Source: Undibacterium pigrum (GTDB lineage Bacteria > Pseudomonadota > Gammaproteobacteria > Burkholderiales > Burkholderiaceae_D). From it: a stretch of DNA of 64,000 nucleotides. This document shows positions 53,149 to 61,612 of this stretch, in pieces (position 1 is the stretch's first letter; each line of letters starts with the position of its first letter). A program made the position numbers and the translations under genes. Under the pieces are notes generated by a model. That model searched no databases. It was not told where the DNA came from and saw only the letters and a program-made list of their open reading frames with translations. Location of the stretch: assembly GCF_003201815.1 (NCBI RefSeq), contig NZ_QJKB01000008.1, positions 204,003 to 268,002 on the forward strand. Reading direction: 5' to 3'.

Positions 53149-55143
53149 TTGCGTACACTCTCCCTCCGACAAATTCTTATTATTGGCGTTGTGGTTGGTA
53201 TCGTATTGCCTGCGATAGTTCTGGGGCGTTTCCTGGTGCAGGACAGATACGAGCGTGAATTGCAGTTGCGCGTGCGTAATCCCATGTCGCAGTATGCCGA
53301 TATGCTGGCGCGTGGTATGGCTGTACCCGTCTGGACTCTCGACAAGGCCGTCGCCAATCAATTCATCCAGGCCGTCATGCGCAACCCGGAAGTGGTCAGC
53401 GTAGAAGTGCTGGACGAGTCCAAGTCTATTTTCGCGCACAGCAGCAAATTCAAAAAAGCCGATGCCAAGTTGCTGCGCGAAGAGCGCCCCATCATGCTGG
53501 AAACCAAGGTCATAGGCAGTGTCATGCTGGAGCTGACTACCGAGCATATAGAAAAAGAATTGTGGGCAGATTTTCTCAAGCTGGGCGTAGCCTTGCTGGT
53601 GCAAGTCGTGTTTTCATTCATTCTGATCTGGTTATTGTTTGAGCGTCGCATCGTCAGGCCTATCATGGAATTGCAACTGGCGACAGGCAGGCTGGCGCGT
53701 GGCAAGCTGGACCAGCCGCTGGAATGGGCACGGCAGGATGAGCTTGGCAATCTGGCCCAGGGTCTGGATAAAATGCGGCTCAATCTCGGCAGGTTGATCA
53801 CCGAGCGTGAAGCGCAAAACATCACCTTGCAGCAGGAACTCAATGAACGCTTGCGGGCAGAGCAGGCTTTGCGGGTGACTGAAGAAAAGTTCATCGGCAT
53901 CTTCCAGGCGTCCCCCGTTGCCATGACGGTGCTGCGCAAGGCCCAGCATTACAGCATGATTGATGTCAACGATGCCTGGGTCAGGCAGTTTTACTGGTCA
54001 CATGATGAAATTCTGGGGGATAGCGAAACCCAGAAAGCGCTCTGGCGCAACGAAGCTGATTTTCATGAAATCTTGCGCATCGTTGAGCGTGACGGTGAAA
54101 TTCATGACTATGAAGCCTGGCTGACTTGCGGCCAGCAAGAAAAGATCATTCTCTGCCAGGTGTCGGGGCGCATGATACGTCTTGGCAATGAGCCGCTTAT
54201 TATCCTGGTGCAGGAAGATATTACTGAAAAACGCCAGAATGAGCAGGAAATCCGCAATATGAATACCACGCTGGAACGCCGGGTGTCTGAGCGTACCCAG
54301 GCTCTGGAAGTTGCCAATAGTGAATTGACCATCGTGCTGGAAAACCTGCAGCGCGCCCAGCGGGAATTGCTCAGGACAGAAAAAATGGCCGCTCTGGGTT
54401 CACTGGTTGCAGGTGTCGCCCATGAACTCAATACCCCTATAGGTACCAGTGTCACTGTAGCCAGCACCCTGGCCCAGCATACCGATGCCGTTCTGATTGA
54501 ATTTGACAAAGGCCTGCGCCGTTCTGTGCTGGAAGAATATTTGCGCAATGCCAAGACGGGTGCTGATTTGCTGCTGCGCAATTTGAGCAAGGCGTCTGAG
54601 CTGGTGATCAGTTTCAAGCAAGTCGCTGTCGACAGGACCAGCGCCAACCGCCGTGTCTTTGCGCTCGATGAAATGCTGTCAGAGCTTATCGTGACCATGG
54701 GGCCGACCATACGCAAGACGCGCCATGACATAGTTCATCATGTGCCACCCAAGCTGATGATGGACAGTTATCCTGGGCCACTGGGCCAGGTGATGACAAA
54801 CCTGATCAATAACGCATTTATCCATGGTTTTGAAGGCGATTTCCGCGGGACTGTGACTATTACTGCACGTATTTCTGACGAGGATACGGTTGAAATTATC
54901 GTGCGCGACGATGGCAAAGGCATTGCCGAAGTCAATCTGGGCCGTATTTTTGACCCTTTCTTTACCACCCGCCTCGGGCAGGGCGGGAGTGGCCTGGGTT
55001 TGAATATCGTTTACAACCTCGTGACTGGTGTACTTGGCGGCAATATCTCGGTCGAAAGTCAGCTGGGCAAAGGGACTTCATTCAAAATGAATTTGCCCCT
55101 GCAGCCGAAGATGATGGCAGATGAAACTGCAGTGCTTGAATGA
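53149..55143 (+). CDS. HAMP-PAS sensor histidine kinase
   Basis: The 664-residue kinase starts at a TTG codon (53149), preceded by an AGG-type site. It has a first membrane segment (about 7-27), a short periplasmic loop, a second membrane segment (about 144-164), a HAMP linker (to about 220), a PAS domain (about 243-365), a coiled coil and the H-box with His425 in LVAGVAHELNTPIGTSVTVA. The HATPase has LINNAFIHGFEG, DDGKGI and GLGLNIVYNLV. Upstream by 24 bases is a solute-binding protein gene, its likely input partner. No response regulator is adjacent. Confidence 0.9.
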   Translation: MRTLSLRQILIIGVVVGIVLPAIVLGRFLVQDRYERELQLRVRNPMSQYADMLARGMAVPVWTLDKAVANQFIQAVMRNPEVVSVEVLDESKSIFAHSSKFKKADAKLLREERPIMLETKVIGSVMLELTTEHIEKELWADFLKLGVALLVQVVFSFILIWLLFERRIVRPIMELQLATGRLARGKLDQPLEWARQDELGNLAQGLDKMRLNLGRLITEREAQNITLQQELNERLRAEQALRVTEEKFIGIFQASPVAMTVLRKAQHYSMIDVNDAWVRQFYWSHDEILGDSETQKALWRNEADFHEILRIVERDGEIHDYEAWLTCGQQEKIILCQVSGRMIRLGNEPLIILVQEDITEKRQNEQEIRNMNTTLERRVSERTQALEVANSELTIVLENLQRAQRELLRTEKMAALGSLVAGVAHELNTPIGTSVTVASTLAQHTDAVLIEFDKGLRRSVLEEYLRNAKTGADLLLRNLSKASELVISFKQVAVDRTSANRRVFALDEMLSELIVTMGPTIRKTRHDIVHHVPPKLMMDSYPGPLGQVMTNLINNAFIHGFEGDFRGTVTITARISDEDTVEIIVRDDGKGIAEVNLGRIFDPFFTTRLGQGGSGLGLNIVYNLVTGVLGGNISVESQLGKGTSFKMNLPLQPKMMADETAVLE

Positions 55144-55195
55144 AAGCAGATGGCGTGACTAGCCGCAGCAGGTATACATCTGATAAAGTCGCGTC

Positions 55196-55912
55196 ATGAC
55201 AAAACTAAGCTTAGATAAAATCCTGCAGTCGCAAGGATTTGGAACCCGAAAATACTGCCGCGATCTGGTGGAAGATGGCGAAGTCTCCATCAATGGAGAA
55301 GTAATACGCAACGTCAAAACCAGCTTTGAAACCCAGGGCTTGCAGTTTCATATTTTTGATGAAGACTGGGAGTTTCGCGAACGCGTGTATATCGTCCTCA
55401 ATAAACCGGCCAATTTTGAATGTTCGCGCAAGCCCAGTCATCATCCTGGCGTGCTGACTCTCTTGCCAGAGCAGTTTAGCTGGCGTGATGTGCAACCAGT
55501 CGGTCGCCTCGACCATGACACGACCGGTATGTTGCTGATGTCTGACGATGGCCCGTTTATCCATGCGCAATCCTCACCCAAGCGCCATGTGCCCAAGGTA
55601 TATCAGGCAACTACGGCTGAACCGGTGACTGAAGATCTGGTGAATTTATTATTAAAGGGCGTCAAGCTGCACGACGAACCAGAGCTATTAGCCGCAATAC
55701 ATTGCCAGAAGCTGGGCGAGAATCTGCTGGAAATCGTACTCGAACAGGGTAAGTATCACCAGGTCAAGCGCATGCTGGCAGCCGCAGGTAATCATTGTGC
55801 CGCCTTGCAACGTACCACCATAGGCAAATTGACGCTGGAATCACTGGAGCTGGAAGAGGGGGAATGGTCTTATCTGACACCTGAGCAACTGGCTTTATTG
55901 GTGCCTTCCTGA
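55196..55912 (+). CDS. rsuA: Pseudouridine synthase RsuA (16S rRNA U516)
   Basis: The 238-residue protein has an N-terminal S4 RNA-binding domain (LDKILQSQGFGTRKYCRDLV, GEVSINGEVI) and the RsuA/RluB-type catalytic domain. The active Asp is in PVGRLDHDTTGMLLMSDDG, with GKYHQVKRMLAAAGNHCAAL downstream. Phrases such as LLKGVKLHDEPELLA match RsuA rather than RluB, RluE or RluF. It modifies U516 of 16S rRNA during assembly. It follows the kinase gene by 52 bases and is presumed to have its own promoter. Confidence 0.88.
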   Translation: MTKLSLDKILQSQGFGTRKYCRDLVEDGEVSINGEVIRNVKTSFETQGLQFHIFDEDWEFRERVYIVLNKPANFECSRKPSHHPGVLTLLPEQFSWRDVQPVGRLDHDTTGMLLMSDDGPFIHAQSSPKRHVPKVYQATTAEPVTEDLVNLLLKGVKLHDEPELLAAIHCQKLGENLLEIVLEQGKYHQVKRMLAAAGNHCAALQRTTIGKLTLESLELEEGEWSYLTPEQLALLVPS

Positions 55913-56089
55913 GTTTTTGCTGGGTTTTCGTTGCGGTATTGGCCATTTTTGGTTTTGATGGATGAAATTATGGGTGAAATCCGTGTAGGCTCTGGTTAAA
56001 ATGCCTGGAGCTTATTTCATCTCTGCGTATGAAGTATGCGTTCGTCAATAGCAGGTACAGCAGTTCTTGAACTCTAACAAGGAGTGGAC

Positions 56090-56704
56090 ATGCCAGTCAT
56101 TGCAATCGTCAATCCCAAGGGCGGGGTAGGAAAAAGTACGGTAACCACCAATCTGGCTGGCTATTTCGCTTCCAGCGGGCATAAGGTCATGCTGGGCGAC
56201 ACTGACGTGCAGCAGTCGTCCCGCACCTGGCTATCCTTGAGGCCTGAGAACCTGCCACAGATACAGCCCTGGGATATCGCTGACGGTAATGTCCTGAAGC
56301 CACCCAAGGGCACTACGCATGTGGTCCTCGATACCCCTGCTGGTTTGACAGGTAGCAAGCTTGACGCTGTGCTCAAATCTGCAGACAAGATCATCGTCCC
56401 TCTGCAAGCTTCTATTTTTGACATCCTGGCCACGGAAGAATTTCTCAAAAGCCTGTCCCAGCACAAGAAGAATGGCTATCAGGTGGGGATACTGGGCATG
56501 CGGGTAAATACCCGTAGCAAGGCGGCTGAACAACTCGAGCATTATGTAGATCAACTGGGTTTGCCAGTGCTGGGTTTCTTGCGGGATACACAAAACTATA
56601 TACAACTGGCTGCCCATGGCGCCACGCTATGGGACGTCGCCCCCTCAAGAGTAGAAAAAGACTTGCCGCAATGGGAAGGTATCCTGAGCTGGGTGAAGAC
56701 CTGA
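56090..56704 (+). CDS. Orphan ParA-family ATPase
   Basis: The 204-residue protein has the deviant Walker A of ParA/MinD, NPKGGVGKSTVTTNLAGYF, Walker A' (MLGDTDVQQSSRTWLSLR), and Walker B (VVLDTPAGLTGSKLDA). It is shorter than chromosomal ParA and has no N-terminal helix-turn-helix. No parB, parS sites or chemotaxis or plasmid genes are seen, so the partitioned cargo is unknown. ATG 56090 lies at good spacing behind AAGGAG; the in-frame GTG at 56084 would overlap that site and is less likely. Confidence 0.9.
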   Translation: MPVIAIVNPKGGVGKSTVTTNLAGYFASSGHKVMLGDTDVQQSSRTWLSLRPENLPQIQPWDIADGNVLKPPKGTTHVVLDTPAGLTGSKLDAVLKSADKIIVPLQASIFDILATEEFLKSLSQHKKNGYQVGILGMRVNTRSKAAEQLEHYVDQLGLPVLGFLRDTQNYIQLAAHGATLWDVAPSRVEKDLPQWEGILSWVKT

Positions 56705-56870
56705 ACGCAGTTTGTATTGTCCGTGCATAGCCGCGGCGAGGCTGGATGAGTGCTTTCGTTAATTTATCTTAAAAAAGCAGATATTTATTTCCCATTTTGC
56801 TGCTGCTCACTATAATGCCGCTTGCTTGAAGAGAAGGCAGAATTCTCTTTTCTTATCAAAGACTTACGGC

Positions 56871-57479
56871 ATGCATCTTACCATTTTTGAAACTCCCATC
56901 ATTAATACCATCATGCGCTGGCTATCGGTGTTATGCCTGAAGCTGGCAGGCTGGAAGGTGGAGGGTATCGTTCCTGCCGAACAAAAATATGTCCTGATTG
57001 CAGCACCGCATACCAGTAACTGGGATTTCCCTTTTACCCTGATGATTTGCTTTGCCCTGCGCTTGCGGGTGTACTGGATGGGTAAATCCAGCCTGTTTCC
57101 GCCTGTCCTGGGCCATATCATGCGCTGGCTTGGTGGCATCCCTGTGGACCGGGCCAAGTCCGGCAATCTGGTGCAGGGCACAGTTGATGCTTTTCATGCC
57201 AATCAAAGGCTGACTGTCATCGTGCCGCCAGAAGGAACACGCGGCAAAGTCACGCACTGGAAAACTGGCTTTTACTACATCGCGCAAGGTGCAGGGGTAC
57301 CGATTGCCTTGGGTTATCTGGATTTCAAGCGCAAGGCTGGCGGCATAGGCAAAATGTTTGCCCTAAGCGGTGACATTACTGCCGATATGGAAAAGATACG
57401 CGAATTTTACTGCGGTATTTCTGGCAAAAATCCGCAGCAATTTGATGAAGGCAAAATACAAACCCGGTTAGAAAAATAA
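56871..57479 (+). CDS. PlsC-like 1-acyl-sn-glycerol-3-phosphate acyltransferase
   Basis: The 202-residue protein has the acyltransferase motif HTSNWD (HX4D) in IAAPHTSNWDFPFTLM, the substrate-binding VIVPPEGTRGKVTHWKTGF, and the later GVPIALGYLDFKRK. It belongs to the PlsC family that acylates lysophosphatidate. The initial region LTIFETPIINTIMRWLS is membrane-associated. ATG 56871 was preferred over a TTG at 56826, because TATAAT at 56811-56816 would place transcription initiation near that codon. It may act on phospholipids other than lysophosphatidate. Confidence 0.87.
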   Translation: MHLTIFETPIINTIMRWLSVLCLKLAGWKVEGIVPAEQKYVLIAAPHTSNWDFPFTLMICFALRLRVYWMGKSSLFPPVLGHIMRWLGGIPVDRAKSGNLVQGTVDAFHANQRLTVIVPPEGTRGKVTHWKTGFYYIAQGAGVPIALGYLDFKRKAGGIGKMFALSGDITADMEKIREFYCGISGKNPQQFDEGKIQTRLEK

Positions 57480-57545
57480 TATCCAGATAATATCCAAAGA
57501 AGATACGGGCAAGACTGCTTTCCAAGATATTCTCAAGATTTTTTC

Positions 57546-58667
57546 TTAAGGTTCCTGATGCACAGTCTTGTCCTGTGCTTCAGTCGCAATCACCACTGGC
57601 TGGACTGCTGGTTGCTGTGGTATTTGAGGTATCAATAGCCAGCTCAAGGGGTTCAGGATAAAGCGCTTGGTCAGCATTTCAGTCTTTTCATGCGCACATG
57701 CCCAGGTAATGAGCATGGACAACAAGACTGATATTGCCAGGGCAATGGTGTTCTCATGCTTGAAAATGGCGCGCAATACGCCAGTCTCCTGCAAGATAAT
57801 CAGCGCCATACCATGCCACACCAGCACATAAATCGAACGTTTGCCTATATTGGCCAGGCCCAGTTCTTTTTGCGCCAGTAAATACAGTACTGATAATCCT
57901 ATGACTGTAGACGTGGCATATTGCAATAATTGATACATGCTGCCTGTCAGATTCGCCATTTCCAGGCGATGCAGGGAATAACTGCCATAGAACCAGCGAT
58001 AGTCAAAATCACTCTTCAGCAAAAAAGCACCAATGAATGCGGCAATGACAACGGCTGCACTGAACCACAGTCTTTCAGTTTTTTTGACACTGAATACATC
58101 TTGCCCCAGCTTCCAGCCCAATAAAAAATAAGGGAAGAAGATAAGGGTGCGCGATATGCCGAGGAAGTAACCTGCATGTTCAGAATAACTGCCCGCCAGC
58201 GAGAGCGCGACTGCCAGCATCACGCCAAACTGCATGCGTGAAAACAAGGGCAGCAGCAAGCGCCAGCATAACAAACTCAGCAAGTACCAGAGCATCCAGT
58301 AAGGTGCGACCAGGCCAGCATAGACGCTGGCATTGCCTTTCAAGATAAACTCGGTCGCCTCATAGATAATTTCAAAGCCTATCAGCGGTACCAGGACAGT
58401 AGAAATAAGTTGAGTGGCATTTTTATCATCCCACTGTGCCTTGGAAAACATGCCTGACATCAGCGCAAACATGGGCATGTGAAAGGAATACACAAAAATC
58501 CAGATGGAACGCAGCACATGATCTTCGCCCACATAAATCTCTATCAGATGGCCAAAGACAACCAGAAATATCAAGACAGCTTTGATATTGTCTATGCTCA
58601 GGTTTCTGACTTTAGGAAGGGCGGATGTGGTCATGCTTGCAATGTCGTGCGGAGGGAATGTCGACAT
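57546..58667 (-). CDS. Acyltransferase family 3 membrane protein
   Basis: The 373-residue protein has about ten membrane segments and the acyltransferase_3 pattern RNLSIDNIKAVLIFLVVFGH, with the catalytic-type His in VFGHLIE, and FHMPMFALMSGMFSKAQW. Related enzymes O-acetylate sugars and surface polysaccharides, fucose 4-O-acetylase being one. The acceptor is not known. No glycan genes are nearby. The start at MSTFPPHDIASMTTSALPK is the first in frame; the ATG at residue 12 is an alternative. Confidence 0.87.
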   Translation of the reverse strand: MSTFPPHDIASMTTSALPKVRNLSIDNIKAVLIFLVVFGHLIEIYVGEDHVLRSIWIFVYSFHMPMFALMSGMFSKAQWDDKNATQLISTVLVPLIGFEIIYEATEFILKGNASVYAGLVAPYWMLWYLLSLLCWRLLLPLFSRMQFGVMLAVALSLAGSYSEHAGYFLGISRTLIFFPYFLLGWKLGQDVFSVKKTERLWFSAAVVIAAFIGAFLLKSDFDYRWFYGSYSLHRLEMANLTGSMYQLLQYATSTVIGLSVLYLLAQKELGLANIGKRSIYVLVWHGMALIILQETGVLRAIFKHENTIALAISVLLSMLITWACAHEKTEMLTKRFILNPLSWLLIPQIPQQPAVQPVVIATEAQDKTVHQEP

Positions 58668-58959
58668 GATAGCTAAATCAGCCCTTGTTTTACACCCTTA
58701 GTTTGTAACGAAGCGTTGGCTACGGCGTGATTCTGTCGGGCTGAAACAGGAATGGCGGGTGTAGGCCAATCTGATTATTGTAGCTAATATGACAAATATA
58801 ATGCGTTCATGACAAGCCGTCAGTTTGATATGTATTCGCTGATGATTGAAGAAATTGAGTAAAATAAGTGTATGCTTTCCCAGTTATAAAAATTTCCCTA
58901 TGGTAATGTAATTGCCCGGTCGCGGATAAATACCCATGCCCTGGTCAGATGAGGTAGTC

Positions 58960-59574
58960 ATGTCTAAAGATAGGTCAAAGGCCAGTATTCTTAGTGCACA
59001 ACTGGATTTTGAAGCCATAGATGGCAGCGCGCCTAAACCAGTGCCTGTTCCGGATGATGATGTGCAAGAAGCCAAACCAGCTCCCAAGGCTGTTCCTATA
59101 CGTAGCGCGCCACCTGTTCAAACACCCAAAAAACCAGCGCTCGAAAGAAAGCCTGTCAAAAAAAAGAATAATGCAGGCGACCGCTTTGGTGCTTATGCTG
59201 CGGCAATCGTCTTGGTTGGTTTTGCCATCATGCTGGCGATTTTCTTTTATATCCGCAGCGTGAATAGTAATGCTGCCGGACTTAGCTATTTCGTCCTGCC
59301 ACAACAAGTAGCAAACCTGAATGGCCAGGTAGTGCGCATGCAGGTCACCATACAAGTGCGCACGGAAGATAGCGACTGGTTATATGAAAACAAGAAATTG
59401 TTGACGAATTTATTCCAGATCGAATTCGCCAAGATAGATCCGGACGATTTGCATAGCGAAGAAGGTTTCGATACCGTCAGGTCTCAGCTTAAAACTGGCC
59501 TGAATCAATCCTTGCAAACCGACAAAATAGAATCTGTATTGATTAATGAACTACTTGTGCAGAACAGAGAGTAG
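58960..59574 (+). CDS. FliL-like membrane protein
   Basis: The 204-residue protein has a Pro/Lys-rich cytoplasmic N-terminus (about 1-70, with VPDDDVQEAKPAPKAV), one membrane helix (AAAIVLVGFAIMLAIFFYI) and a periplasmic domain with the FliL pattern: LNGQVVRMQVTIQVRTEDSD, then LYENKKLLTNLFQIEF and INELLVQ near the end. FliL associates with flagellar stator units. No other flagellar gene lies nearby, so the function is inferred only from pattern. ATG 58960 is preceded by GATGAGGTAGTC; the frame is open from 58936. It ends in a terminator. Confidence 0.7.
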   Translation: MSKDRSKASILSAQLDFEAIDGSAPKPVPVPDDDVQEAKPAPKAVPIRSAPPVQTPKKPALERKPVKKKNNAGDRFGAYAAAIVLVGFAIMLAIFFYIRSVNSNAAGLSYFVLPQQVANLNGQVVRMQVTIQVRTEDSDWLYENKKLLTNLFQIEFAKIDPDDLHSEEGFDTVRSQLKTGLNQSLQTDKIESVLINELLVQNRE

Positions 59575-59589
59575 CTGTCGTTTTGATAG

Positions 59590-59626
59590 AAAAAAGGTTC
59601 ATGTCTGAAAAACATGGACCTTTTTT
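59590..59626 (+). terminator. Rho-independent terminator after the FliL-like gene
   Basis: AAAAAAGGTTCATGT (59590-59604) pairs with ACATGGACCTTTTTT (59612-59626) with one mismatch, followed by T residues. Confidence 0.85.
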
Positions 59627-59716
59627 CTTGATCAGGCGCTGATAGCGATGCTCTGGCCATTGGTAGTTGCAAGAAAATTGTAGACGTGTAACAGGCGCAG
59701 TGATTATTTGAATCTG

Positions 59717-59925
59717 TTACTTCAAAATTTCGTGCTGCCTGACTAAGGCCTGCGTCTGCAGCGCAGTGCGCATAGCCTTGCCATCTGGCACGGCCATGCT
59801 GCGGATATTAAATTTTCCAGATACCTGGCAAGCAGGGTAGTAATTTCAGTATCATCATCCACCAGCAAGACTTGCAGGCGGCCTGCATGTACGGATGTCT
59901 GCACAAGGGTGGATGATGTCTGCAT
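59717..59925 (-). pseudogene. Remnant of a response-regulator receiver gene, frameshifted and truncated
   Basis: The ATG at 59925 directly abuts the pncC stop codon at 59926-59928. The product begins MQTSSTLVQTSVHAGRLQVL and continues LLVDDDTEITTLLARYLEN, the opening of an OmpR-type receiver domain. After a shift of one base near 59815, the other frame reads NIRSMAVPDGKAMRTALQTQ, as in an OmpR receiver. The frame closes at a TAA at 59717. The phospho-acceptor Asp region and the DNA-binding domain are absent, so it is a decayed gene. Confidence 0.7.
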
Positions 59926-60411
59926 TTATAACTCCTTGATATATCGCAGTAATTTATCCAGGGCATGGACCACAGTCTGTTCACGCACGGCTTTCCTGTC
60001 ACCAGAAAACACTCGTCTCTCCGTGTGTGTATTGCCGCCGACTACCCAGCCAAAGCATATGGTGCCGACGGGTTTGCCAGGTACCGCACCGGTAGGGCCA
60101 GCGATGCCTGTGGTGGATAAGGAAATATGTGCTTCAGAATTGGCCAGCGCGCCCTGTGCCATGGCTGCGGCGATCTCTTCGCTGACTGCGCCATGCTGTG
60201 CTATCAAGGCAGCTGGTATATCCAATAATTCCGTCTTGGAGGAATTGGAGTAGGTAACAAAACCGCAATCAAACCATTCTGAGGAACCGGCAATTTCTGT
60301 AATGGCATGCGCCACACCGCCGCCTGTGCATGACTCTGCAATGCTGAGTATAAGTTTTTTGGATTTGAGTTCTTCACCAACCTGTGCTGCGAGTTCTATG
60401 GCGTTTTGCAT
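59926..60411 (-). CDS. pncC: CinA/PncC-family nicotinamide-nucleotide amidase
   Basis: The 161-residue protein is the PncC (CinA C-terminal) amidase, which recycles nicotinamide mononucleotide to nicotinate mononucleotide. It shows LILSIAESCTGGGVAHAITE with the catalytic Ser, GFVTYSNSSKTELLDIPAAL, and AISLSTTGIAGPTGA-like (HISLSTTGIAGPTGAVPGK). ATG 60411 (MQNAIELAAQVGEEL) was chosen: AGGAGACACATC lies before it on the minus strand, while the frame is open to 60522. A response regulator remnant follows immediately. Confidence 0.93.
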   Translation of the reverse strand: MQNAIELAAQVGEELKSKKLILSIAESCTGGGVAHAITEIAGSSEWFDCGFVTYSNSSKTELLDIPAALIAQHGAVSEEIAAAMAQGALANSEAHISLSTTGIAGPTGAVPGKPVGTICFGWVVGGNTHTERRVFSGDRKAVREQTVVHALDKLLRYIKEL

Positions 60412-60722
60412 GATGTGTCTCCTGTCTGCTTGCTCTGACTTGATGAACTGATCCAAAATCGATGATGCTAAAAGTACTTTACCACCATGTCTACCCATAA
60501 GTGAAGCAAAGAAACAAGACAAAAGTCAGATGACGAATTTATGTAAAGCAACGCAAGCAGCAAAAAAGGATTTCTGAAAAACCAATATCAGAGTATGATT
60601 TTTGATAGCAATGTGCATTCTTTCCACGAATAAGGAAAATTTGCTGAAGGTGTATCAATTTCCGGAAATAATGAGGCTAAGACCTCATGATCTACGATCT
60701 ACATCCCCAAAGGAGATGCCCT
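60412..60722 (+). other. 311-base gap between pncC and the HDOD gene
   Basis: No supported gene. Noted structures are a hairpin ATGAGG-CTAAGA-CCTCAT (60671-60688) and the doubled GATCTAC (60689-60702) just before the HDOD ribosome-binding site. The pncC and HDOD promoters must be here, but none was convincing. Confidence 0.35.
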
Positions 60723-61550
60723 ATGAAAATCGAGACTCTGTTTCAGCAGCAAAATGCTTTGCCATCAATACCCAAGGTCGTCCAGGAGGTCATAGACAGT
60801 TTTAATAATGATGACGTCTCCATCGACGAAATTGCCCGCAAGCTGTCTGCAGATCAGGTCCTGAGTGCAAAATTGCTGCGGCTGGCAAATTCTTCTTATT
60901 ACCATGCCTCAAGGACTGTAGGTTCTGTCGATGATGCTGTGCTCATGCTGGGCTTCATGACGGTGCGCACTCTGGTTGTCAGCAGTGGCCTGACCAGTGG
61001 CTTCAAGTCCATGCCTGGAGTCGACCTCAAGCAATTCTGGCGCTACAGCCTGCATACAGCAGTGGTCTCAAAATGGCTGGCAAAAAAAGCCCATTGCAAT
61101 TCAGACTTCGCGTTTACTGTCGGCTTGATGCACGGTATAGGTCAACTGGTCATGCATGCAGGTATGCCGGAACAAATGCTGCAAGTCGACAAAACTGCCG
61201 GGCCTCTGGACCCACGCCGCCCAGATGTTGAGCGCACCTCTTTTGGCTACGATTTCTTTGATGTCGGTGCCGAGCTTTCCAGGCGCTGGCGCTTCCCCGA
61301 CACTTTTGCAACCGCCATCAAAGCTTGTGGCGAACCACTGCAGCAGTCAGAATTTGACCAGATAGGTGCGGTCGTCCATATTGCTTCCTGGTGTGCAAGA
61401 GGGGAAGAAAGTCATTATTCCCAGGAAGAGCGTGAAGCCACCTTCCCAACAGAAGTGGCAAAAAAACTCGGTATCAAGCCAGAGCTCATTCTGGCAGAAA
61501 TGCCGCCGCTGGCAGAGTTGAGTGCAGGACTCGAAGATCTTTTAGGTTAA
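60723..61550 (+). CDS. HDOD domain-containing protein
   Basis: The 275-residue protein carries an HDOD domain (about 15-215), the non-catalytic HD-like domain found in bacterial signalling proteins. It is visible in LPSIPKVVQEVIDSFNNDDV, VLSAKLLRLANSSYY and FMTVRTLVVSSGLTSGF. No other domain is fused. Such single-domain proteins act in signalling networks, sometimes as adaptors for kinases. ATG 60723 is preceded by AAAGGAGATGCCCT; the frame is open from 60687. Confidence 0.9.
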   Translation: MKIETLFQQQNALPSIPKVVQEVIDSFNNDDVSIDEIARKLSADQVLSAKLLRLANSSYYHASRTVGSVDDAVLMLGFMTVRTLVVSSGLTSGFKSMPGVDLKQFWRYSLHTAVVSKWLAKKAHCNSDFAFTVGLMHGIGQLVMHAGMPEQMLQVDKTAGPLDPRRPDVERTSFGYDFFDVGAELSRRWRFPDTFATAIKACGEPLQQSEFDQIGAVVHIASWCARGEESHYSQEEREATFPTEVAKKLGIKPELILAEMPPLAELSAGLEDLLG

Positions 61551-61564
61551 AGCTTTTGTAAAAG

Positions 61565-61602
61565 AAAAATGGCAAAAACGAATTCCGTTTCTGCCATTTT
61601 TT
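61565..61602. terminator. Terminator between HDOD and FAD-dehydrogenase genes
   Basis: AAAAATGGCA (61565-61574) pairs with TGCCATTTTT (61592-61601), with an inner ACG/CGT pairing, followed by T. The A-run makes it usable by both convergent genes. Confidence 0.88.
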
Positions 61603-61612
61603 TCGTCGTATT

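Noticed and set aside
56826..56870. TTG start for the PlsC-like gene
   Set aside because: TATAAT at 56811-56816 would place the transcription start at or just before that codon, leaving no room for a ribosome-binding site; ATG 56871 begins the conserved chain.
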